A DNA stretch of 27,472 nt from an uncultured Oscillospiraceae bacterium (GTDB taxonomy: Bacteria; Bacillota; Clostridia; Oscillospirales; Oscillospiraceae), in the NCBI GenBank assembly GCA_900764755.1, contig CAAFPE010000038.1:1-27472 (forward strand), read 5' to 3'. This document shows, piece by piece, positions 1 to 6,379 of this stretch. The translations under genes and the position numbers were made by a program. Each line of letters opens with the position of its first letter. The stretch's first letter is position 1. Below the pieces are notes generated by a model that worked only from the letters and a program-made list of their open reading frames with translations, was not told where the DNA came from and did not search any database.

Positions 1-128
1 GGTGGCCCCCCCCAAAGCGGCCCCCCGCCTGTTTTGATTGCAGGACAGAGCAATGCCCCCGCCTATCCGGTCCGGAAAGGATCGGCAGTTCAGGGGCACC
101 AACATATTGAAAAGGGTTGGAAGGTTGC

Positions 129-224
129 TCAGGCGTGATGCTTCGCCCAAGTGTGGGTATAGGACCACATAATCCCCACCACAGCAGCCAGCAGGGCGGC
201 CACAGTCACGATCTCATTCAGCAT
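129..224 (-). CDS. Probable 31-residue single-pass membrane peptide
   Basis: A short reading frame not recognised as any family. It codes for 31 residues: a brief polar start (MLNEIVTV), a hydrophobic stretch at about residues 5-20 (rich in Ala, Val, Leu), then a Trp/His/Lys tail (WSYTHTWAKHHA). This fits one membrane segment with a short basic end. Support for translation is an AAGGAG at 235-240, ten bases before the ATG, and a sigma-A-like promoter just upstream (TTGACA at 279-284, TAAGAT at 255-260) giving a leader of about 25 bases. The size and shape resemble small membrane peptides, including type I toxins, but I see no proven antisense RNA, so that role is only a possibility. It has no close neighbour and is the first gene from the left edge. 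Confidence 0.45.
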   Translation of the reverse strand: MLNEIVTVAALLAAVVGIMWSYTHTWAKHHA

Positions 225-254
225 GATAACTCAACTCCTTTCTGTTCTGCTATT

Positions 255-284
255 ATCTTACTCCTGCCTCCCCCGCTCTGTCAA
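255..284 (-). promoter_or_regulatory. Promoter of the small membrane peptide
   Basis: Reading on the minus strand, TTGACA (279-284) is followed after 18 bases by TAAGAT (255-260); an overlapping GATAAT at 252-257 has a less suitable 21-base spacing. The predicted start of transcription is near 248, about 25 bases before the ATG. Confidence 0.5.
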
Positions 285-299
285 TGGACGCTCCGCCGA

Positions 300-620
300 T
301 TCTCCCCCTGCTTTCCCTGAGCCTCATTGTGCATTTTTTCGTCTTTTCCACCAATCCAAAAATAAATACTATTTCACTCTCTTTTGCGTTAATTTTCTGT
401 TAAGCTACTTAATTCGTTCATTTAATCTTTTACATTCTATTTTGTGATGGATCAATTCCTCATTATTCTCCGGGATAATGCCGCTTCTCTGCTCATCTTC
501 TGATTTTTTCCAGATCTCTCCGTGGGTCCCCCCATTCAAGTTGTTGTATCTTTACCGTTTTCCCGCTCCATGTCTCCTGGGTCCGCCCCCGGAGCACACC
601 TGCTGGACGCCCCGCACAAG
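300..620. other. AT-rich spacer with no gene seen
   Basis: The stretch between the small peptide promoter and the htrA terminator is clearly more AT-rich than its surroundings (especially about 330-470). I find no open frame with a ribosome binding site, no hairpin with a T tract and no repeat. It may be a remnant or simply a spacer. Confidence 0.5.
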
Positions 621-665
621 GGAAAACGGCCCCGCCGCGGAGCTTCACGCTCCGCGGCGGGGCCG
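621..665 (-). terminator. Intrinsic terminator of htrA
   Basis: A perfect 17-bp inverted repeat (627-643 with 649-665, five-base loop) lies 33 bases past the htrA stop. On the minus strand it is followed by GTTTTCCC, a short T tract. The stem is nearly pure G/C. Confidence 0.85.
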
Positions 666-697
666 CAGGGGGAGGAAAGTTCCCAGTGAAAGGGAGA

Positions 698-2080
698 TCA
701 CCAGAGGAAGCCGCCGAAGGGCCACCGATAGCCGCCGGAGGGCTGCTGCTGGATCTGCTGGTTGGACTCCTGCTGAGGCTGATTGGCCGCCTCAGTCTGC
801 TCGTTCTTCTCGTCAAAGGTGATGGTCAGTTCCATCTTGTCACTGCCCCGCAGCACCGTCAGCTTGGCGGTATCCCCTGCCTTATAGCCGGAGGACAGGG
901 CCGCAGTGAGGGCCGTACTGGAGTCGATAGCGGTATCATCGATGGCGATGATGATGTCGTTGGCCTGAAGGCCCGCCTTCTTGGCACAGGACCCATCCGC
1001 CACACTCTCCACATAGGCGCCGGCACTGACGCCGTAGTGCTGGGCATAGTCGGGGACCGAGGTCACCTGTACACCCATGTAGGGCTTTCCGGTGACATAG
1101 CCGTTTTCGATCAGGTCTGTGATGATCTCCTTCACATCGTTGATGGGGAGGGCGAAGCCCAGGCCCTCGGCGGAGACGCCGGAGCTGCTTTGGGTATACT
1201 TAGCCGTCACAATGCCCACCACATTCCCGTAGCTGTCAAACAGGGGGCCGCCGGAATTGCCTGGATTGATGTCACAGTTGGTCTGAAGAACATTCAGCGT
1301 AGTGGTCTCCGTGGCACCGGTGCTGGGGTTGGTGCTGGTGGTGGTGATCAGCCGGTCCAGAGCGGACACCAGGCCGTCCGTCAGGGAGTAGGTCAACTCG
1401 CCCAGAGGGTTACCGATGGTATAGACACTCTCGCCCACCACCAGCTGATCGCTGTCCCCCAGCTTCACCGGGGTCAGGTCTGAAGCCTCGATCTTCAGCA
1501 CCGCTACGTCGTTGTCCTGCTCTCCCCCCACCAGCTTGGCGGTATACTTCTTGCCGTCCGCGAAGGAGACCTCGATGGACACTGAGCTGTCCTTGGCCGC
1601 GTCCTCAATGACGTGGTAGTTGGTAACGATATAGCCGTCCTGGGTCAGCACAAAGCCGGAGCCGCTGGCGGCAGAGGTGGTGGTCTGTCCAAAGATATTC
1701 ACAGATGTGGTGGACACAGTGATGCCCACGCAGGAGGCCAGATTGCTGGCATAGAGCTGTTCCGGGGTCATGGGCTTCCCCCCGTTGCTGTTGGCCACCA
1801 TGTCCACTTCCACAGTGGGCCGCTCGCTCTCATAGATCACGGTGTCCCCCCGGTCCAGATGCCTGTACAGGGCGGCTCCGCCTATACCGGCTCCTCCGCC
1901 CACCACGGCACAGGCCAGCAGAAGGGCCGCGGCCTTGGTGGGAAAGCCGCGGCGCTTCCGGGGCTGCTCCGGGCCGCCGGACGCGCCGGGGCCTGCAGGG
2001 ATGGGATCGGTGTAGTCGCCGAAGCCGCCGCGGTATCCGTCGTTCTCACTATTGTAAAAATTGAAATCGTTGGTTCCCAT
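698..2080 (-). CDS. htrA: HtrA/DegP-type membrane-anchored serine protease with PDZ domain
   Basis: A trypsin-like quality-control protease of the cell envelope that degrades or refolds misfolded exported proteins. The 460-residue product has a polar Gly/Asn-rich cytoplasmic N-terminus, an RKRR stop-transfer cluster at 41-44, one membrane helix at about 49-72, a protease domain with His156 (NYHVIEDA), Asp191 (NDVAVLKI) and Ser276 (GNSGGPLF), and one PDZ domain at about 350-435. A Gln-rich tail ends the protein. This is the arrangement of Firmicutes HtrA/HtrB proteins. I chose the start at 2080, not the longer frame from 2164, because AAGGAG lies nine bases before it and the candidate promoter (TATACT at 2136-2141) would be inside the longer version. 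It is a single-gene unit closed by a strong terminator. No CssR-like or other operator was recognised. Confidence 0.95.
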   Translation of the reverse strand: MGTNDFNFYNSENDGYRGGFGDYTDPIPAGPGASGGPEQPRKRRGFPTKAAALLLACAVVGGGAGIGGAALYRHLDRGDTVIYESERPTVEVDMVANSNGGKPMTPEQLYASNLASCVGITVSTTSVNIFGQTTTSAASGSGFVLTQDGYIVTNYHVIEDAAKDSSVSIEVSFADGKKYTAKLVGGEQDNDVAVLKIEASDLTPVKLGDSDQLVVGESVYTIGNPLGELTYSLTDGLVSALDRLITTTSTNPSTGATETTTLNVLQTNCDINPGNSGGPLFDSYGNVVGIVTAKYTQSSSGVSAEGLGFALPINDVKEIITDLIENGYVTGKPYMGVQVTSVPDYAQHYGVSAGAYVESVADGSCAKKAGLQANDIIIAIDDTAIDSSTALTAALSSGYKAGDTAKLTVLRGSDKMELTITFDEKNEQTEAANQPQQESNQQIQQQPSGGYRWPFGGFLW

Positions 2081-2135
2081 ATTGATCCACTCCTTAAATT
2101 CTGCGTTTTGGAGGTCTATCCTTTTGACATTGCCC

Positions 2136-2141
2136 AGTATA
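2136..2141 (-). promoter_or_regulatory. Candidate -10 element for htrA
   Basis: TATACT on the minus strand, about 56 bases before the chosen htrA start. The -35 region is an AT-rich run without a good TTGACA match, so the promoter call is tentative. Confidence 0.4.
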
Positions 2142-2225
2142 CGGGAAAAATATGAAAAAATCATGAAGAAAAATCGCGGCTTTTTTTAATTTTTCCAACC
2201 ATTCTTCAGCTTCATCTCACCATTC

Positions 2226-2273
2226 CCCCAAAAAACAGCGCGCTCCCGCCCCATTTCCGGGTGGGAGCGCGGC
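2226..2273 (-). terminator. Intrinsic terminator after the AI-2E permease
   Basis: GCGCTCCC (2240-2247) pairs with GGGAGCGC (2263-2270), extended by further G-C and G-T pairs toward the loop. On the minus strand the stem is followed by a run of six T. It lies 22 bases past the permease stop and separates it from htrA. Confidence 0.85.
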
Positions 2274-2294
2274 TTTTAACGCCGGCCATGTGGC

Positions 2295-3452
2295 TCATTC
2301 CTCCGGGCGCTCCCGCAGTAGGGCCATGATGTCCTCGGCCGCCGCCGACAGGTCCAGTCGAAGGCCCTCGAACAGGCCCAGCTTCACCAGGTTCAGGGCA
2401 ATGAGGGCCACCGTAGGGCCCAGCACCATCCCCAGCACGCCTCCCAGGCGCATCCCTACATAGATGCTCACCAGAGAGAGGATGGGCGACAGCCCCGTCT
2501 GGTCCCCCACGACTTTTGGCTCACCCACCCGGCGGAACAGGGCGATGACCCCCCAGATCAGCATGATCTGGATGGCCTGGGCGTAATCATGGGTAAACAG
2601 GGCCAAAAAAGCCCAGGGCACCATGACCGTCCCCGCTCCCACGATGGGGATGAAATCCAGCATGGCCAGCCCCAGTGCCAGCAGCAGGCCATAGGACTGT
2701 CCAATGAGGAAGAACCCCACCATAAGGATGAAGAATACCCCAACCGACAGTAGGAACTCCGCCCGCAGATAGCCCCCGAAGGCGGCCAGGGCGATATTCC
2801 GCACCTGGACCACGAAGCGTAAGAGCCGCTCATGGGTGTGCTGGGCCGCCCGGGCCCGGAGCTCCGGGTAGTCCACTGTCAGCATATAGGCCGCCATCAC
2901 ATAGATAATGAGAGCCAGGCCGAAGGAGGGCACCCTTTTGGCCTTCTCTGTGGTAAAGGCCACCGCATTCTGCAATACATTAGGCACCGCCGTGTTCAGC
3001 CAGTCCATCAGCCCGTCGGCTACCGACTGCACCGACTCCGTCAACTCCGGCGGCACCATGGTCCATAGCTGGAAGGAAATCAGCTCCAGCTGATCCAGGA
3101 CTGCATGGAGCCCCTCCAGCAGCCCGTCCCAGTTCTGGACCAGCGAGACCAGTTCAGCACCAGCCGCATAGCCCAAGTAGCCGATTCCGCCGCCCACCAG
3201 GCCGAAGAGAAGCAGCAGGATCAGCAGAGAGGACAGCTTTCTGGGCCAGTGCAGCCGTCTTTGGAGCCACTGCACCAGTGGATGGAGCAGGGCTGCAGTG
3301 ACCAGCGCCGCAACAAAGGGGGCGCACAGAGAAAGCAGGGGCCGCCCCACTGCCCGCAGCAGCCACAATGCCAATAAAGTCAGCACCAGCCGCAGACCCA
3401 GCCGGAGCCACAGCCGCCCCCGCTGGGACCAGGTCAGCTTCTTATCCTTCAT
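2295..3452 (-). CDS. AI-2E family permease (YtvI-like membrane protein)
   Basis: A 385-residue integral membrane protein with the pattern of the AI-2E exporter family (formerly UPF0118/PerM; YtvI of Bacillus is a sporulation member). The sequence shows two N-terminal hydrophobic segments (about 15-35 and 38-60), a third near 75-100, a long amphipathic extracellular region at about 105-170 (Leu-rich, containing LMDWLNTAVPNVLQNAV), then several further membrane segments from 175 to about 355, including a family-typical stretch around DFIPIVGAGTVMVPWA. Family members move small molecules or ions, and substrates differ widely, so autoinducer-2 should not be assumed. The start at 3452 is supported by AAGGAAG nine bases upstream. 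It follows the DegV gene in the same direction with 108 bases between, holding a hairpin. Confidence 0.9.
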   Translation of the reverse strand: MKDKKLTWSQRGRLWLRLGLRLVLTLLALWLLRAVGRPLLSLCAPFVAALVTAALLHPLVQWLQRRLHWPRKLSSLLILLLLFGLVGGGIGYLGYAAGAELVSLVQNWDGLLEGLHAVLDQLELISFQLWTMVPPELTESVQSVADGLMDWLNTAVPNVLQNAVAFTTEKAKRVPSFGLALIIYVMAAYMLTVDYPELRARAAQHTHERLLRFVVQVRNIALAAFGGYLRAEFLLSVGVFFILMVGFFLIGQSYGLLLALGLAMLDFIPIVGAGTVMVPWAFLALFTHDYAQAIQIMLIWGVIALFRRVGEPKVVGDQTGLSPILSLVSIYVGMRLGGVLGMVLGPTVALIALNLVKLGLFEGLRLDLSAAAEDIMALLRERPEE

Positions 3453-3517
3453 AGGGACCGACTTCCTTTCCCGGAGCCGGACACATAGCCCGCCCCGCCG
3501 CTTCTGTATCAGACGGC

Positions 3518-3552
3518 GCAGCCCCGGCCCGGATGCTCCGGGCCGGGGCTGC
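3518..3552 (-). terminator. GC-rich hairpin after the DegV gene
   Basis: A 16-bp stem (3518-3533 with 3537-3552, three-base loop) begins nine bases after the DegV stop. There is no T tract on the minus strand, so it may be a weak terminator or an mRNA end-protecting hairpin rather than a full intrinsic terminator; transcription may continue into the permease. Confidence 0.5.
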
Positions 3553-3560
3553 TGCTGCGC

Positions 3561-4430
3561 TCACTTTTCCCGGTAGATCATGCCGACCAGATTGGGGCCG
3601 GCGTTGATGGCGATGACGCCGCCGATCTCATAGATCAGGTCGGCAGGCTGGCCCAGAGTCTGGGCGCAGGCGGCAATCATGCGGTCCGCCTGCTCCAGGT
3701 TGCCGGCCCGGATGACCAGATAGGGGGTGTTGGGCTCCCTGGTTTTCTGGCACATCTCCAGCAGGGTGGGGATCACATTCTTCTCACCCCGCACCTTGGT
3801 CAGCACCTTAGAATCCCCGCCCTCAAAGGTCATCACCGGCTTCAGCCCCAGGGCCTCTCCCATAAAGGCGGCGGCAGCGGAGATACGCCCGGACTTCTTG
3901 GCGAACCGCAGGTCCAGCGGGGCAAACAGCACCCGGACATGGTCGATCCAGTCCTGAATATAGTCCAGGATCTCCTGAACAGGCTTCTCCTCCCGGGCCA
4001 TCCGGGCCCCCTGCATCACCGCCCAGCCGTATGCCATGGTATACAGGTGGGAGTCCAAAATATGGATGCGGAAATTCTCCTTCGCCTCCGGCCGGTCCTC
4101 ATAAAACTCCTCCCGGGCCTGAAGGGCATTCTGATGGGTGGCAGAGCCCTTGGAATTGATAGAGGTATAGACCAGATCGGTATACCCCTGGCGGAACGCC
4201 TCCTCAAAGCACTGGCTGAACACGAAGGGGGTCAGCTGGGCATGAGTGGGGATCTGCGGCGCCGCCAGCAGCATATCATAAAATTCCGCGGGGGTAAAAT
4301 CAACGCCGTCCTGATACTCCCGGCCCCCCATGGCGATGGGGAAGGGGAGCACCAGGATGTCCAGTTCCTCCCGCAGCGGACGGGGGATGTCTGCGGCGGA
4401 GTCGGTAACAAATTTTATCTTCTGTGCCAT
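3561..4430 (-). CDS. DegV family fatty-acid-binding protein
   Basis: A 289-residue cytoplasmic protein with the full length of the DegV family. The N-terminus KIKFVTDSAADIP is the family signature, followed by a region with PTHAQLTPFVFSQCFEEAF and by SGRISAAAAFMGEALGLKPVM, the DegV segment at about residues 180-205. Family members (FakB proteins) bind a fatty acid and present it to the kinase FakA, which phosphorylates it for phospholipid synthesis. No FakA gene lies in this window, so the partner must be elsewhere. AGGAGG five bases before the ATG fixes the start. Its own promoter lies between it and the upstream DUF896 gene, although readthrough from ylmH is also possible because no terminator separates them. 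Confidence 0.93.
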   Translation of the reverse strand: MAQKIKFVTDSAADIPRPLREELDILVLPFPIAMGGREYQDGVDFTPAEFYDMLLAAPQIPTHAQLTPFVFSQCFEEAFRQGYTDLVYTSINSKGSATHQNALQAREEFYEDRPEAKENFRIHILDSHLYTMAYGWAVMQGARMAREEKPVQEILDYIQDWIDHVRVLFAPLDLRFAKKSGRISAAAAFMGEALGLKPVMTFEGGDSKVLTKVRGEKNVIPTLLEMCQKTREPNTPYLVIRAGNLEQADRMIAACAQTLGQPADLIYEIGGVIAINAGPNLVGMIYREK

Positions 4431-4474
4431 AGCGGCCTCCTGTTTCCTCTTGATACAATCTTTATAACCTTGTT

Positions 4475-4503
4475 ATTATCCCAGATGTCCGGCCAGATGT
4501 CAA
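4475..4503 (-). promoter_or_regulatory. DegV gene promoter with direct repeat
   Basis: On the minus strand TTGACA (4498-4503) and GATAAT (4475-4480) are 17 bases apart, close to sigma-A consensus. The nonamer GACATCTGG occurs twice, once overlapping the -35 box and once in the spacer, 12 bases apart, which could be a regulator site. Confidence 0.7.
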
Positions 4504-4513
4504 CAAAACAGGC

Positions 4514-4723
4514 TCAAACTTTCCGCTTTTTCATCTGGACCCGGGTCCCGTCCGGCCGCTGGAGGTAGGTGTTGTTCAGCTGTGCCTCCAGATTGCCCCG
4601 GACAGCGTCCAGATACTCCCGCCGCAGCAGGGCCTGCTCCTCTTTCTCCTCCGGTGTCAGGCCCTGGGCTGTCTTAGCCTTTTTCGCCAGCTCATTGATC
4701 CGCTGGATCTTTTTCTCATTCAT
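4514..4723 (-). CDS. DUF896 family small cytoplasmic protein (YnzC-like)
   Basis: A 69-residue charged, mostly helical protein matching the DUF896 family: the N-terminal helix pair MNEKKIQRINELAKKAK...LTPEEKEEQ followed by LRREYLDAVRGNLEAQL and a short basic tail. The Bacillus YnzC protein of this family forms a helical hairpin; a biochemical function is not established, though family members have been linked to the SOS response in Bacillus. I place the start at 4723 because GGAGGAG lies about eight bases before that ATG; the in-frame ATG at 4729 is too close to it. The gene follows ylmH after 54 bases and is probably cotranscribed. No terminator is visible after it. Confidence 0.85.
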   Translation of the reverse strand: MNEKKIQRINELAKKAKTAQGLTPEEKEEQALLRREYLDAVRGNLEAQLNNTYLQRPDGTRVQMKKRKV

Positions 4724-4777
4724 ATCCATGCTCCTCCCATGGCGGTGCAGCTTCCGCCGCCCGCTCTGTTCTCCCAT

Positions 4778-5575
4778 TCAGATATACCGCTCCAGCACCA
4801 GCATAGTGCGTCCCTTTTTGGACTGCCCCAGCACCTCCCGGACCACACATTTGCCCAGCCCGCGGCAGGTGAGGACGTCCCCCGCCTCCACTGTCCGGTC
4901 CGGCTTGGCGCACTCCCGGTGGTTCACTGACACCCGGCCGGCGCTGACCAACTCCGCCGCCTTGGACCGGGAGGTGGAAAAGCCGGAGGCCAGCACCGCA
5001 TCCAGCCGCATGGCCGCCACGGTGTCCCGGATGGTCTTTACCTCCGGTGGGCGGGGCGAGAGCTCCGACACAGGGATCTCCCGCACCTTCAGACGCCAGC
5101 GGCCGGCCCCCGCCCACTGGCTGAGGAGGATAGGCAGGGCCTCCCGCAGAACCACCACCTGACAGCGCCCGTCCTCCATCAGAATATCCCCCAGCTTCTC
5201 CCGGGTCAGTCCCAGCCCCATCAGCCCGCCCAGAATGTCCCGGTGGGACAGGGAGGCGTCCCGGGGAAACAGGGCCTCCAGCGCCGCCAGCGGCCCCTCC
5301 GGGTCAGCCAGGGCGTCCTCCGGCTCCTGCCAGTCGGGGAGAAAGCGGCACACCTGCCGCTCCGCACCCTCATAGCCCCCAGTCCAGACACAGCGCGGAT
5401 GCCCCCAAACATTCAGCAGATCCTGCACTGACGCCTGCTCCCCCGGGGAGAGGAAGGGCGTGTGAGCCGGACCCCCCCGGTTTTGGGACAGCTCCAGCTT
5501 ATCCAGCACCCGGGCCAGCAGCACCCGCTCCTCACCATCTCTGGCGCAGCGGTCCAGCAGCTCCGTCTTGTTCAT
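4778..5575 (-). CDS. ylmH: YlmH-type RNA-binding S4 domain protein
   Basis: A 265-residue protein with the YlmH layout: an N-terminal domain, a central domain around GGYEGAERQVCRFLPDW and HRDILGGLMGLGLTREKLGDILM, and a C-terminal S4 RNA-binding domain at about 185-245 (MRLDAVLASGFSTSRSKAAELVSAGRV). YlmH proteins bind ribosomal RNA and help rescue or resolve stalled ribosome complexes; many lie in division clusters, but here no sepF, divIVA or ylmG neighbour is present. The start at 5575 is supported by AGGAGG nine bases upstream and by a promoter 50-80 bases upstream; a longer frame to 5941 would run through that promoter and over the divergent tetR gene, so I rejected it. It heads a probable two-gene unit with the DUF896 protein. 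Confidence 0.9.
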   Translation of the reverse strand: MNKTELLDRCARDGEERVLLARVLDKLELSQNRGGPAHTPFLSPGEQASVQDLLNVWGHPRCVWTGGYEGAERQVCRFLPDWQEPEDALADPEGPLAALEALFPRDASLSHRDILGGLMGLGLTREKLGDILMEDGRCQVVVLREALPILLSQWAGAGRWRLKVREIPVSELSPRPPEVKTIRDTVAAMRLDAVLASGFSTSRSKAAELVSAGRVSVNHRECAKPDRTVEAGDVLTCRGLGKCVVREVLGQSKKGRTMLVLERYI

Positions 5576-5627
5576 GGCTCCCGCCCTCCTGTCTGATCCA
5601 TCGCCCGCCCGGCGGGCTCCTGCTGAC

Positions 5628-5656
5628 AGTATAGCAGAAAGCCGCCCTGCACTCAA
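5628..5656 (-). promoter_or_regulatory. ylmH promoter
   Basis: On the minus strand TTGAGT (5651-5656) and TATACT (5628-5633) are exactly 17 bases apart. The predicted transcript start is near 5621, giving a leader of about 45 bases. Confidence 0.75.
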
Positions 5657-5705
5657 GGGACTTTCTCCGTCCGCCTCCCTTTTCCGTCCCCTTCCCTCTC
5701 TTTCG

Positions 5706-5758
5706 TGTAATCTACAAGTGTATATTATCTTGACAGCTGTTGCGTAATGGGCTATCAT
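5706..5758 (+). promoter_or_regulatory. tetR-mmpl operon promoter with candidate operator
   Basis: TTGACA (5730-5735) and TATCAT (5753-5758) with a 17-base spacer form a strong sigma-A promoter about 35 bases before the tetR start. Immediately upstream lie TGTA (5706-5709), TACA (5713-5716) and TGTA (5719-5722), overlapping inverted half-sites that could be bound by the TetR product. The operator reading is inference. Confidence 0.7.
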
Positions 5759-5789
5759 AATCTCGATCAAACCGGATGGAGTGTAAAGC

Positions 5790-6365
5790 ATGGATCGAAA
5801 AAACGAAGAACATCTGGACCTGCGCCAGCGCAAGACCCGCACCCTGCTGGTCAAGGCCCTGGCTGAGCTGATGGAGGAGCGGCCCTTTTCCGAACTGTCT
5901 GTGGTAGATATATGCAGCCGTGCTATGGTCCACCGCACCACATTTTATGCCCATTTCAACGACAAGCGAGAGCTGCTCAGCTATCTACTCTCCCAGCTGG
6001 AGCGGGAATGTGTAGAGACCTGCCTGCCCAAGGAGGAGATGACCTCCCCCAAGGCCTATTTTCTCACGGCAGCAAAAAATACACTGGAGTTCTTTCAGGA
6101 CCGCCGCTCTTTGTACCTGGCCTGTTTGAACAACGGGATGGACGCCGAGGTCCACGTTCTGTCCGACCGCGCAGCCCAGGAACTGTGCCGTCAGCTGTCC
6201 AGGCCCTCTTTCCGGGATGCCGCCCCTGAGGTTGACCCCCAGATCGCCGCCCGGTTTTATATTGGGGCGGTGCTGGCCCTGATCCGGTGGTGGCTGACCA
6301 GCGATGACCCAGTCTCACAGGAGACTCTGCTCTCCAACCTGTCCCACTTCATCCTGATTGACTGA
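5790..6365 (+). CDS. TetR/AcrR family transcriptional regulator
   Basis: A 191-residue protein with a TetR-type DNA-binding domain at about residues 12-62: RKTRTLLVKALAELMEE, then the helix-turn-helix FSELSVVDICSRAMVHRTTFYAHF followed by DKRELLSYLL. The remainder is the helical ligand and dimer domain, ending in RFYIGAVLALIRWWL, typical of the TetR C-terminal domain found in many Firmicutes regulators. Such proteins repress adjacent efflux genes and release DNA on binding a small molecule. It sits 14 bases before the MMPL exporter gene and shares its promoter, so it most likely controls itself, the exporter and the surface protein that follows. GGATGGAG precedes the ATG. The inducer is unknown. 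Confidence 0.93.
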   Translation: MDRKNEEHLDLRQRKTRTLLVKALAELMEERPFSELSVVDICSRAMVHRTTFYAHFNDKRELLSYLLSQLERECVETCLPKEEMTSPKAYFLTAAKNTLEFFQDRRSLYLACLNNGMDAEVHVLSDRAAQELCRQLSRPSFRDAAPEVDPQIAARFYIGAVLALIRWWLTSDDPVSQETLLSNLSHFILID

Positions 6366-6379
6366 CAACGGGGGTTTTT

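Noticed and set aside
5576..5941. Long N-terminal extension of ylmH
   Set aside because: It would contain the ylmH promoter and overlap the divergent tetR gene; the internal ATG at 5575 has a good ribosome binding site.
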